Assembly (NCBI GenBank): GCA_044371535.1
Contig: JBILTL010000068.1
Span: forward strand, 1 to 10,783
Direction: 5' to 3'
Origin: CAIZGX01 sp044371535
GTDB lineage: Bacteria; Bacteroidota; Bacteroidia; Flavobacteriales_D; Sanyastnellaceae
DNA: 10,783 nt
A program made the position numbers and the translations under genes. The notes under the pieces were generated by a model. The model was not told where the DNA came from and made no database searches. It worked only from the letters and a program-made list of their open reading frames with translations. Shown piece after piece: positions 1 through 5,820 of this stretch. Each line of letters opens with the position of its first letter. Positions within the stretch are counted from its first letter, which is position 1.

Positions 1-159
1 TTTGTCGCCAACAGCAGGGTTATCTGTTGTAAGGAATAATTCAGGTTTTCCTTCTATAGAAACGGTGTGGCCTCGGTCATAGGTACGTACATTTTTAGTT
101 CCTTCCCCTTTGTTTCCTGTCCATACCGCAGTCAGTTTGTAGTTGTGTTCGCGTGCCAT
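1..159 (-). CDS. OsmC-family protein, N-terminal part (runs off window)
   Basis: The minus strand is open from an ATG at 157-159 to the window edge and gives 53 residues beginning MAREHNYKLTAVWTGNKGEG. The pattern is that of the N-terminus of OsmC/Ohr-type proteins: a YKLTAVWTGN strand, GEGT, a YDRGH segment, GKPEL, and a T-D-N-P stretch near residues 45-48. Members are small homodimeric cytoplasmic proteins that reduce organic hydroperoxides with paired cysteines. Those cysteines lie beyond the window, so peroxidase activity cannot be confirmed here. The gene follows another minus-strand gene after only 11 bases, which suggests co-transcription. The family call is by remembered sequence pattern. 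Confidence 0.75.
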   Translation of the reverse strand, partial: MAREHNYKLTAVWTGNKGEGTKNVRTYDRGHTVSIEGKPELFLTTDNPAVGDK

Positions 160-170
160 AGCATGTTAGT

Positions 171-506
171 TTATTGTTCTTCAATTATTGATGTTCCCTT
201 TGATTTATCACCCGAAGTCCATTCCCAATTTTCATGAAGTCGAATTTTTCCATTTTCAAGAATTTCTGGTTTTGAAATACATACTCCTGTCATTAATTCG
301 TCTTTGTCATTTACTTGGTGATATCGCATATCTATATTTCCTGACTGATCAACCAGACCTAATAGATGTCCGTGTTTAATCCTTCCCCCTGAATATTCCG
401 AGGTTAGAACATTTCCGACTTGCTTGTAATGAAATAGAGTTTCGTTTGAAGTTTCTCCGTTTTCGGTGTTGCTAATCAATCTGAATTTTTTGTCGTTGTA
501 GTTCAT
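171..506 (-). CDS. Small conserved protein of the family labelled 'n-acetylglutamate synthase' in Bacteroidota
   Basis: A 111-residue soluble protein with no signal peptide or membrane segment. It starts MNYNDKKFRLISNTENGE and contains FHYKQVGNVLTSEYSGG, HLLGLVDQSGNIDMRYHQVN, LMTGVC and a late RLHENWEWTSGDKSKG segment. I recognise the overall pattern from short Bacteroidota proteins carried in databases as 'n-acetylglutamate synthase'. The protein is far too short for a GNAT or ArgA-type enzyme and shows no acetyl-CoA binding loop, so that name should not be taken as a function. The alternation of Gly turns with short hydrophobic strands suggests an all-beta fold (inference). It lies 11 bases upstream of the OsmC-family gene on the same strand, so the two are probably co-transcribed. 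The start at 506 fits the family N-terminus. Confidence 0.8.
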   Translation of the reverse strand: MNYNDKKFRLISNTENGETSNETLFHYKQVGNVLTSEYSGGRIKHGHLLGLVDQSGNIDMRYHQVNDKDELMTGVCISKPEILENGKIRLHENWEWTSGDKSKGTSIIEEQ

Positions 507-567
507 TGTGTCGTTCTCTAATATAGCAGCTAGCTAATTCATGCGTTCTACAAACACCCCAGAAATA

Positions 568-601
568 CTAAGTCGCAATCTGCGAAGGTTTTTGCGGTTA
601 G
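568..601. repeat. Imperfect inverted repeat in intergenic DNA
   Basis: CTAAGTCGCAA at 568-578 is nearly the reverse complement of TTGCGGTTAG at 592-601, separated by 13 bases. It lies 62 bases upstream of the minus-strand gene that starts at 506. No T-tract follows the hairpin on either strand, so it is a poor terminator candidate. It may be a protein-binding palindrome or chance. Confidence 0.25.
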
Positions 602-658
602 ATAAAGGTAATTAAAAGGAAAGTCGTGAAATTAATTATTCAAGACAATTCTTTCATA

Positions 659-730
659 CCCCGGATAGAAGTGGAAAGCCTTTGAGCGAAGCGAAAAGCT
701 TGGAACGTATAGCCGGAAATAGGTGCAAAT
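659..730 (+). ncRNA. Candidate structured RNA or intergenic repeat motif (CCGG-GATAGAAGTGG ... GGAACGTATAG-CCGG)
   Basis: CCGG at 661-664 can pair with CCGG at 713-716. Inside this pair is a symmetric purine-rich internal loop (ATAGAAGTGGA on the left, GGAACGTATAG on the right). The apex is a hairpin: AAGC 676-679 pairs with GCTT 698-701, TTT 681-683 with AAA 694-696, and GC 686-687 with GC 691-692 around a GAA loop. I recall similar GATAGAAGNGGAA...GATAGC segments being common between genes in Flavobacteriia. A named RNA motif such as Flavo-1 is one candidate to test; I do not assert identity. It abuts the palindromic repeat element that begins at 731. Orientation is assigned from the reading in which the motif is familiar, and the function is unknown. 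Confidence 0.45.
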
Positions 731-781
731 AATGTCTGCGACGAATGTTTTCAACGAATACCTTCGGCAAATGTCTGCGAC
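731..781 (-). repeat. Reverse-orientation, diverged repeat arm of palindromic element 1
   Basis: Read on the plus strand, the hexamers CGAATG (742), CGAATA (755) and CAAATG (768) recur every 13 bp. Between them lie 7-base mini-palindromes: TCTGCGA (735), TTTTCAA (748), CCTTCGG (761) and TCTGCGA (774). Each has two-base complementary arms around a three-base loop. This is the reverse complement of the grammar in the 59-bp forward units, with shorter stems. Its end, ATGTCTGCGAC at 771-781, is nearly the reverse complement of the start of the forward copy at 818. The two are separated by an A/G-rich spacer (782-817) and could form a large hairpin. Confidence 0.7.
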
Positions 782-817
782 GATTATGAAAAAAGAAAAA
801 AAAGAAAAAAAATAGAA

Positions 818-876
818 GTCGAAGACATTCGTTCATAGAACATTCGCCCAAAAGGCATTCGTCTTAAAGACAGTCT
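818..876 (+). repeat. 59-bp mini-palindrome repeat, forward copy A
   Basis: This unit has CATTCG at 826, 841 and 856, an exact 15-bp period. Between the hexamers are the nine-base segments TTC-ATA-GAA, CCC-AAA-AGG and TCT-TAA-AGA. It is the most diverged forward copy, with five differences from copy B, including one that breaks the CCC/GGG stem. It follows the reverse arm at 731-781 and forms the right half of palindromic element 1. It is followed by a pyrimidine-rich tail (877-909) that recurs after copy C. Confidence 0.9.
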
Positions 877-909
877 TCCCCTCACTTACCTTTTCTTAAC
901 TTCTCTTTA
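877..909 (+). repeat. Pyrimidine-rich tail repeat, copy 1
   Basis: This 33-base stretch directly after repeat copy A matches the 33 bases after copy C (1782-1814) at 29 positions. Both contain CTTACCTTTTCTTA followed by CTTCTCTT. The tail therefore appears to belong to the mobile or duplicated unit. A weaker relative (TCACTTTTCATAACATCTCT, about 5727-5746) lies upstream of copy D. Confidence 0.65.
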
Positions 910-921
910 CTCTAAATCAAC

Positions 922-980
922 GTCGCAGACATTCGTTCAAAGAACATTCGCCCAAAGGGCATTCGTCTGAAAGACATTCT
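922..980 (+). repeat. 59-bp mini-palindrome repeat, forward copy B
   Basis: The unit starts GTCGCAGA, then carries CATTCG at 930, 945 and 960 and CATTCT at 975. The intervening nine-mers are TTC-AAA-GAA, CCC-AAA-GGG and TCT-GAA-AGA, all with perfect three-base arms. It differs from copy D at two positions and from copy C at three. No reverse arm sits beside it, so it is a half element. It ends 73 bases before the chosen ATG of the methyltransferase, so it probably lies in that gene's promoter or leader region. Confidence 0.92.
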
Positions 981-1053
981 AGCCCAGCTCAGCGTGACTT
1001 CAGACACCAAACCTCAAAAACAGATTCATCATCTTCGTAAAAAATATTCAACT

Positions 1054-1650
1054 ATGAACGCAGAATTTTGGAACGACAGATACAGTGAAGATGGATTCGC
1101 ATACGGCAACAAGCCGAATGAATTTTTCAAAGAACAAATCGATAAACTTCCGGCAGGTAAAATTCTTTTTCCGTGTGAAGGCGAAGGACGGAATGCCGCA
1201 TATGCAGCGTCATTGGGATGGGACGTTGAAGCTTTCGACTTGAGTGAAGTTGGAAAAGAAAAGGCCATTGATTTAGCTGCTTCCTTCAACGCGAAAATCA
1301 ATTATCATATTTGCGATGTTGCCAATGCCAATTTCGAAAACAATTCCTTCGATGCAGTGGTGCTCATCTATTCACACTTACCAGAATCCCTTCGCATTAC
1401 TCTTCACGGCAACATTAAAAACTGGTTAAAACCAGGAGGAATGGTAATTTTAGAAGCATACAATCCCCTTCAACTGAACAACACTTCTGGCGGACCAAAA
1501 GATCTGAATATGCTCTACTCCATTGAAACGCTCATGAGCGATTTTCATGGTATGCACTTCGAAATTCTTGAAGAAAAGCAAGTCGAACTCAACGAAGGCA
1601 AATACCACATTGGTATTGCAGATGTGGTGAGATTTGTTGGAAGGAAATAG
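1054..1650 (+). CDS. Class I SAM-dependent methyltransferase (TehB/TPMT-like)
   Basis: A 198-residue cytoplasmic protein with a Rossmann-type methyltransferase core. Residues 1-25 (MNAEFWNDRYSEDGFAYGNK then PNEFF) match the usual opening of this small methyltransferase group. Motif I is FPCEGEGRNAAY (39-50), the acidic cofactor-binding residue is D62 in AFDLS, motif II is FDAVVLIYSHLP (99-110), and motif III is KPGGMVILE (126-134). Relatives include TehB and thiopurine methyltransferase-like enzymes, but the acceptor cannot be inferred. The frame extends upstream to a GTG at 994, adding 20 basic, low-similarity residues; I prefer ATG 1054 because the family N-terminus begins there. Palindromic repeats flank the gene closely: copy B ends at 980, and element 2 begins about three bases after the stop codon. 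Confidence 0.88.
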   Translation: MNAEFWNDRYSEDGFAYGNKPNEFFKEQIDKLPAGKILFPCEGEGRNAAYAASLGWDVEAFDLSEVGKEKAIDLAASFNAKINYHICDVANANFENNSFDAVVLIYSHLPESLRITLHGNIKNWLKPGGMVILEAYNPLQLNNTSGGPKDLNMLYSIETLMSDFHGMHFEILEEKQVELNEGKYHIGIADVVRFVGRK

Positions 1651-1653
1651 GTC

Positions 1654-1707
1654 CTGAATGCCTGTTGGGCGAATCTCTTCGAGGAATGCTACGCGAATGT
1701 CTTAGAC
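1654..1707 (-). repeat. Reverse-orientation, diverged repeat arm of palindromic element 2
   Basis: It starts only a few bases after the methyltransferase stop codon. On the plus strand it reads GAATG, CCTGTTGGG (1661), CGAATC, TCTTCGA (1676), GGAAT, GCTACGC (1688), GAATG and TCTTAGA (1700), then C. Each segment between the GAAT cores is a mini-palindrome with complementary ends. The end, GAATGTCTTAGAC, is almost the reverse complement of the start of forward copy C at 1723, with an A-rich spacer (GATAATAGAAAAAAC) between. The spacer resembles the start of the spacer in element 1 (GATTATGAAAAAAG). As a hairpin it could end or stabilise the methyltransferase transcript. Confidence 0.65.
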
Positions 1708-1722
1708 GATAATAGAAAAAAC

Positions 1723-1781
1723 GTCGCAGACATTCGTTCAAAAAACATTCGCCCGAAGGGCATTCGTCTGAAGGACATTCT
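1723..1781 (+). repeat. 59-bp mini-palindrome repeat, forward copy C
   Basis: This copy has CATTCG at 1731, 1746 and 1761 and CATTCT at 1776. The nine-mers are TTC-AAA-AAA (stem broken), CCC-GAA-GGG and TCT-GAA-GGA (one wobble). It is the right half of palindromic element 2 and is followed by the second copy of the pyrimidine-rich tail. It marks the left edge of the AT-rich block of four membrane-protein genes; copy D marks the right edge in the same orientation. Confidence 0.92.
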
Positions 1782-1814
1782 TCCCCGCTCTTACCTTTTC
1801 TTACCTTCTCTTAA
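1782..1814 (+). repeat. Pyrimidine-rich tail repeat, copy 2
   Basis: It immediately follows repeat copy C and matches the tail after copy A (877-909) at 29 of 33 positions by direct comparison. Confidence 0.65.
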
Positions 1815-1830
1815 TTGTTTATAAACCTCA

Positions 1831-1850
1831 AAAAAGAGTACATTCTTTTT
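1831..1850 (+). terminator. Weak AT-rich hairpin with T-tract
   Basis: AAAAAGA at 1831-1837 is the reverse complement of TCTTTTT at 1844-1850, around the loop GTACAT. The right arm forms a T-run, so it could act as a weak terminator for plus-strand transcription leaving the methyltransferase. The stem has only one G-C pair, so confidence is low. Confidence 0.25.
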
Positions 1851-1958
1851 AATGAAAAAATATAGTACATCATCTCTTCTCGATAATTAATTGTGTTGTT
1901 TTTAGAATTTCTTTGGTTCACATCTCAATAATTTAAATCTATTTTGTAAATTTACTGG

Positions 1959-2717
1959 ATGGTAGATTATTGGGAATATGCATTGCTGATATTGGTAGGA
2001 TTCGTGGGAGGATTTTTGAATACTGTTGCGAGCAGTGGATCGGCGGTTACACTACCTGCAATGATTTCATACGGATTGTTGCCCAATATCGCCAATGCTA
2101 CCAATAGAATACCCGTTTTTGTTGGATTTCTTGCTTCCACTTATCAGTTTCACAGGAAAAAGTTGATTGATTGGAAGAAAACACTAATACTATCAATTCC
2201 ATTAATTGTCGGCACAATTGCAGGCGTGTTGATTGTTGAAGATTTACCTAGAGAATACGTCAATACAATAATAATAATTGCATTGTTTGTATCCTTTTCT
2301 CTTGCAATTTATAAATTTAAAAAACTCACAATAAAAAAAGTCAGCCGTCCGCATAAAGTAACGATTATAACTTACTTACTATTTTGTTTACTCGGTTTAT
2401 GGGGTGGAATAATAGTGCTTGATACAGCAACTTTTATTCTATTCTCCTTGATGTTACACCTTGGGATTGATTTCATTGAGGGCAATGCTATGAAAAGCGC
2501 TTTGTGCTTGATTTTTAGTTTTGTTTCATTGTGTTTATTCGCCTTTAATGGAGATGTAAATTGGTCGGTTGGCGCCTGGTTGGCGGTTGGTAGTTTTTTA
2601 GGCGGAAATGTAGGCAGTAAATTTGCTTCTAGGGAAAGTTCAAGAGTCTGGGCATTTGCTTTACTCATTACTTTATTATCCTTGGAGATTTTAATGCTTA
2701 TGATTAAATCCTTATAG
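1959..2717 (+). CDS. TauE/SafE-family membrane permease (sulfite/organosulfur exporter-like)
   Basis: A 252-residue polytopic membrane protein with about eight hydrophobic segments in two related halves, as in TauE/SafE permeases. The first half has GFVGGFLNTVASSGSAVTLP (14-33) followed by GLLPNIANATNRIPVFVG (39-56). The second has CLLGLWGG (143-150) and LGIDFIEGNAMKSAL (168-182). The C-terminal GGNVGSKFA segment (215-223) is also typical. Family members move sulfite, sulfonates or other small anions across the inner membrane; substrate and direction cannot be read here. The first-half motif has ASSGSA where many relatives have a glycine-richer stretch. The gene opens the AT-rich block and is separated from the hydroxylase genes by about 160 bases, so it may have its own promoter. 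ATG 1959 starts just before the first membrane segment. Confidence 0.85.
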   Translation: MVDYWEYALLILVGFVGGFLNTVASSGSAVTLPAMISYGLLPNIANATNRIPVFVGFLASTYQFHRKKLIDWKKTLILSIPLIVGTIAGVLIVEDLPREYVNTIIIIALFVSFSLAIYKFKKLTIKKVSRPHKVTIITYLLFCLLGLWGGIIVLDTATFILFSLMLHLGIDFIEGNAMKSALCLIFSFVSLCLFAFNGDVNWSVGAWLAVGSFLGGNVGSKFASRESSRVWAFALLITLLSLEILMLMIKSL

Positions 2718-2876
2718 TCCAATTCAAAAGGCTAATACCACATCAGCATTGAGGATGTATTGCATTCAGTTCTGAGGAATTGACTGAAAAGAATCTATCG
2801 GACACTAATGAATTAAATTTTTAATGCGCGTTATGGCATTCGCATATTTCTATTAAATTCGTGAAAATTCTTGATT

Positions 2877-3683
2877 ATGCATCCCGATTTTTGGCATGGA
2901 GCTATTATCTTCTATGTTTTCAATGTTGCGAAATATTTTTTCGTTGCAGGTGGCTTCTTCCTAATTTTCTACGTTTATTACCCTGACAAATTCAAACACA
3001 GTAAAATTCAACCGAATCACACCCAAAAAAAATCAGATTTCATTCGAGAAATTTATCACTCGAACATCACCCTGATCATCGGCATTTTTGTCGTTCCAGT
3101 ATTATTATTTACACCTTTAGAAAAATACACTAATTTCAAATTTAGTTACACAGAACTCCCATACAATTTGAGTCTATGGTGGTCACCAGTAATTTTTTTA
3201 GCTGTATTAGTGCTTCATGACACATATTTCTATTGGATTCATTGGGTCATGCATCGCCCCAAATTATTCAAACGTTTTCATTTAGTTCACCACAAGTCAC
3301 ACGACCCAACTTCATTAGCCGCTATATCTTTTAATTATCCTGAAGCAATGTTAGAATTGCTTTTCAATGTCTTTATAATCTTAGTTATACCATTTGACAT
3401 TACGGTCAATTTTGCTGTTGGTCTTATACTTTTTACTTTTCATTCTTATGTTCATCTAGGTTATGAAATCGCCCCGTTGTGGTTTCGCAAATCTTTCCTT
3501 TTTAAAATATTTGCTACGTCCACACATCATAATATTCATCATTCAAAAACACATTACAATTACGGACTATATTTTAGAATGTGGGATCGCATAATGAAAA
3601 CAGAACACCCTAATTACGAAGCATATTACGACGAAATTCAAGTTAGACGTCGTAACAATCAACAAGCTCTAGCTCAACCATAA
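2877..3683 (+). CDS. Sterol desaturase / fatty-acid hydroxylase superfamily protein, paralogue 1
   Basis: A 268-residue integral membrane di-iron oxygenase of the superfamily that includes sterol C4/C5 oxidases, fatty-acid hydroxylases and alkylglycerol monooxygenase. The histidine clusters are present: H114 and HWVMH (122-126), HLVHH (135-139) and HHNIHH (217-222), with H193 in HLGYE as a likely further ligand. Hydrophobic segments lie near residues 10-35, 62-80, 102-120 and 160-190. The conserved C-terminus reads YNYGLYFRMWDRIMKTE (228-244). ATG 2877 is preferred to TTG 2871 because it aligns exactly with the start of the downstream paralogue. The next gene begins 18 bases after the stop. 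A promoter-like TAAATTCG lies at 2854-2861, about 16 bases upstream of the start. The lipid substrate is not predictable. Confidence 0.88.
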   Translation: MHPDFWHGAIIFYVFNVAKYFFVAGGFFLIFYVYYPDKFKHSKIQPNHTQKKSDFIREIYHSNITLIIGIFVVPVLLFTPLEKYTNFKFSYTELPYNLSLWWSPVIFLAVLVLHDTYFYWIHWVMHRPKLFKRFHLVHHKSHDPTSLAAISFNYPEAMLELLFNVFIILVIPFDITVNFAVGLILFTFHSYVHLGYEIAPLWFRKSFLFKIFATSTHHNIHHSKTHYNYGLYFRMWDRIMKTEHPNYEAYYDEIQVRRRNNQQALAQP

Positions 3684-3701
3684 TTATTTAAATTTATACA
3701 A

Positions 3702-4481
3702 ATGGAATCAGATTTTTTGCAGAAGACTCTTCTTATATATGGTTTTAATTTTTTTAAATATATTCTGATTGCAGGCGGCCTTTTTTTGTTTTACAGTGTC
3801 TTGTTTAAAAACAAATTCATCAAAAACAAAATACAACCCAATCGTTCAAACAGAAAATCTGATTTGTTAAGAGAATTTTACCATTCAAATTCTTCAATCA
3901 TTATAAGTGTGCTGTTGATCGCCCCAGTCCTATTAACGCCATTGTCACAGTATACTAATTACTCCTTTAGCTTTACAACACTCAAGAATATCAATGCTTG
4001 GTGGAGTCCACTTATACTTCTATCACTCTTTATCTTACATGACACTTATTTTTATTGGACACATTGGTTAATACACAAACCAAAATTCTTCAGACATTTT
4101 CACATCGTACACCATAAATCGTATAATCCAACTGCATTATCTGCTTTCTCATTCAACTACACAGAAGCGCTTTGCCAAATGTTTTTTGGTGTTATCATCT
4201 TGTTCACCATTCCATTAAACAGAAGTTTGGTATTAATCTTTGGTGTTTGTGAAATACTCATGAATGCATACGGTCATCTTGGGTATGAAATTGCTCCACT
4301 GTGGTTTCGAAGAACTTTTCTTTTTAAAATTATGGTAACGTCTACACATCATAATATTCACCATTCTAAATCAAATTATAATTACGGATTGTATTTTAGA
4401 TTTTGGGATAGACTTATGAAAACAGAGTACCCTCAATATGTTGAATATTACGATGAAATTCAACAAAGACGCCTCTCTTAA
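3702..4481 (+). CDS. Sterol desaturase / fatty-acid hydroxylase superfamily protein, paralogue 2
   Basis: A 259-residue paralogue of the preceding gene, colinear along almost its whole length, with shared blocks such as HDTYFYW, GYEIAPLWFR, TSTHHNIHHSK and YNYGLYFR. All metal-binding histidine clusters are kept: H113 and HWLIH (121-125), HIVHH (134-138), HHNIHH (216-221) and H192. Both copies therefore look catalytically competent. The most divergent part is the hydrophobic stretch at about residues 157-187, between the second and third histidine clusters, which may shape the substrate pocket (inference). The 18-base gap to the upstream copy indicates co-transcription. The pair arose by tandem duplication that is old enough for the DNA to have diverged throughout. 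A divided role, such as two hydroxylation positions or two chain types, is possible but not shown. Confidence 0.88.
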   Translation: MESDFLQKTLLIYGFNFFKYILIAGGLFLFYSVLFKNKFIKNKIQPNRSNRKSDLLREFYHSNSSIIISVLLIAPVLLTPLSQYTNYSFSFTTLKNINAWWSPLILLSLFILHDTYFYWTHWLIHKPKFFRHFHIVHHKSYNPTALSAFSFNYTEALCQMFFGVIILFTIPLNRSLVLIFGVCEILMNAYGHLGYEIAPLWFRRTFLFKIMVTSTHHNIHHSKSNYNYGLYFRFWDRLMKTEYPQYVEYYDEIQQRRLS

Positions 4482-4531
4482 TAAAGAGGAATATAGACAC
4501 CCGTTTTTGAAGCCTTCCAAACCGAGACAGC

Positions 4532-5677
4532 ATGAATTCAATAAGCAATTCGAGTTCTGATAGATTTCACTCTATCGATATGCTAAGGGCAACGATGATG
4601 GTTTTGGGTGTGTTTTTTCACTCAGCTGTAATTTTCTGTCATAGCAAGAACATTCAAGATTGGCCTGTTTTTGATAAATCACCTAATTATTTTTTTGATT
4701 TTGTAGTTGGAATTACCCATTCGTTTAGAATGCATCTCTTTTTCTTTGTCTCTGGCTTTTCCACATCTATTTTATATCTAAAAAAAGGGTCAAAACTCAT
4801 GCTAATCAACAGATTCAAACGAATCGTTCTACCTTTTTTATTAAGTTACGTCACAATAAGTCCCCTTATCAGTTATATCAGCGCATTGATAAACAACACT
4901 GAAATTAAGAATCCTATTGTGAACCTCTTTCATCTTGATTATACTTTTTTCACATCACAACCTATCTATCACCTTTGGTTCCTTTACTATTTAATATACT
5001 TTATTATTCTCGGTTGGATTTTCGAAAAATTATTTGAACAGAAATTTACTCTAACTGAAAAAATAAAATCGTTCATTGAAAAGTTAACTCGGAATTTTTG
5101 GTTGCGATTTTTGTTCTTGTCTAGTCTTATATTTATTTATTTTCTGTACACTGGTAAAAACCATTTCTACTCACCATTAAAATTTGAAATATCCCCAAGT
5201 GCTTTTCTGGTCTATTTCGTTTTTTACGCATTTGGATGGTTTGTGCACAAAAACAAAAGCCTCCATCTTTTTTCAAGTGAACATCCGACACGGTTAATTA
5301 CTATAGGCTTATTATTTTATATCATATCCAATTTAAATGTCATACTAGGCTTCTCGAATTTCAAATATGTTCAATTTACGGCTTCTGCATTTTCCCATGT
5401 TTTGTTTATTCTAGGTTTTTTAAGCCTCATTTTAAAGAAATTTAATTTTCAATCTAAAATCAGCACTTTTATTCTGAACTCGTCCTATTGGATTTATTTA
5501 GTACACATAATTTTCATTTTTGCGATGTACTATTTGATTGGGGAAATAAATCTACCCGTTTATCTCAAATTCATCACAGTGTTTTTTGGGGCTTCACTTC
5601 TATGTATAGTTAGTTATCTTCTTCTTGTGAAGAAGACCTTTATTGGCGTTTTTCTAAACGGAAAGAAAATAAAATAA
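4532..5677 (+). CDS. Acyltransferase-3 family membrane protein (OpgC/OafA-type fold)
   Basis: A 381-residue protein with about ten hydrophobic segments. The N-terminus has the acyltransferase-3 signature: R11-F-H-S-I-D-M-L-R-A (11-20), then GVFFH with the conserved candidate catalytic H30. Next come FRMHLFFFVSGF (65-76), a basic RFKRIVLPF loop (94-102), and HLWFLYY (147-153) in a later segment. Such proteins transfer acyl groups, often acetyl or succinyl, from a cytoplasmic donor to glycans or lipids at or across the inner membrane. The gene lies 50 bases after the second hydroxylase gene on the same strand, so the three probably share a transcript and could act on the same lipid or surface molecule. 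It is the most AT-rich gene in the block. No terminator hairpin is visible after its stop; repeat copy D lies 84 bases downstream. Confidence 0.85.
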   Translation: MNSISNSSSDRFHSIDMLRATMMVLGVFFHSAVIFCHSKNIQDWPVFDKSPNYFFDFVVGITHSFRMHLFFFVSGFSTSILYLKKGSKLMLINRFKRIVLPFLLSYVTISPLISYISALINNTEIKNPIVNLFHLDYTFFTSQPIYHLWFLYYLIYFIILGWIFEKLFEQKFTLTEKIKSFIEKLTRNFWLRFLFLSSLIFIYFLYTGKNHFYSPLKFEISPSAFLVYFVFYAFGWFVHKNKSLHLFSSEHPTRLITIGLLFYIISNLNVILGFSNFKYVQFTASAFSHVLFILGFLSLILKKFNFQSKISTFILNSSYWIYLVHIIFIFAMYYLIGEINLPVYLKFITVFFGASLLCIVSYLLLVKKTFIGVFLNGKKIK

Positions 5678-5761
5678 TCAAAAGTCAAGAAATATCCGAC
5701 CCGATTAATTTTACCTAACTCTCTAATCACTTTTCATAACATCTCTTAATTCTGATTAATA

Positions 5762-5820
5762 GTCGCAGACATTCGTTCAAAGAACATTCGCCCGTAGGGC
5801 ATTCGTCTGAAAGACATTCT
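5762..5820 (+). repeat. 59-bp mini-palindrome repeat, forward copy D
   Basis: CATTCG occurs at 5770, 5785 and 5800 and CATTCT at 5815. The nine-mers TTC-AAA-GAA, CCC-GTA-GGG and TCT-GAA-AGA all have perfect arms, and both differences from copy B fall in the middle loop. The last two bases (5819-5820) belong to the stop codon of the minus-strand mnmD, so the repeat abuts that gene exactly. It has no reverse-oriented partner. Together with copy C it brackets the AT-rich gene block as a direct repeat. Confidence 0.92.

Noticed and set aside
654..851. Minus-strand open frame of 65 codons
   Set aside because: It is built from the repeat element and the A/G spacer (giving a poly-Phe run), has no family resemblance and no credible start context.
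731..980. CRISPR array
   Set aside because: The repeated units have internal 15-bp periodicity and occur in both orientations. There are no unique spacers of uniform length between constant repeats and no cas genes.
922..980. Repeat units as coding sequence for a periodic peptide (RMxFx repeats on the minus strand)
   Set aside because: The 15-bp period gives an open five-residue repeat, but copies are in different surroundings without consistent frames or starts, and reverse arms with a 13-bp period break the frame. The DNA palindromes explain the pattern better.
994..1053. Upstream GTG start for the methyltransferase
   Set aside because: It would add 20 basic residues right after repeat copy B. 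Family members begin at the NAEFW(N/D)xRY segment encoded from ATG 1054.
2871..2876. TTG start for the first hydroxylase
   Set aside because: The ATG two codons later aligns with the start of the paralogue and is the commoner initiation codon.
2718..2876. Additional gene or element between permease and first hydroxylase
   Set aside because: Only a weak TCAGT/ACTGA palindrome and a partial -7-like TAAATTCG are visible; nothing else is supportable.
5678..5761. Terminator after the acyltransferase gene
   Set aside because: I looked for a hairpin with a T-tract on the plus strand and found none; only AT-rich DNA and a degenerate tail-like stretch precede repeat copy D.
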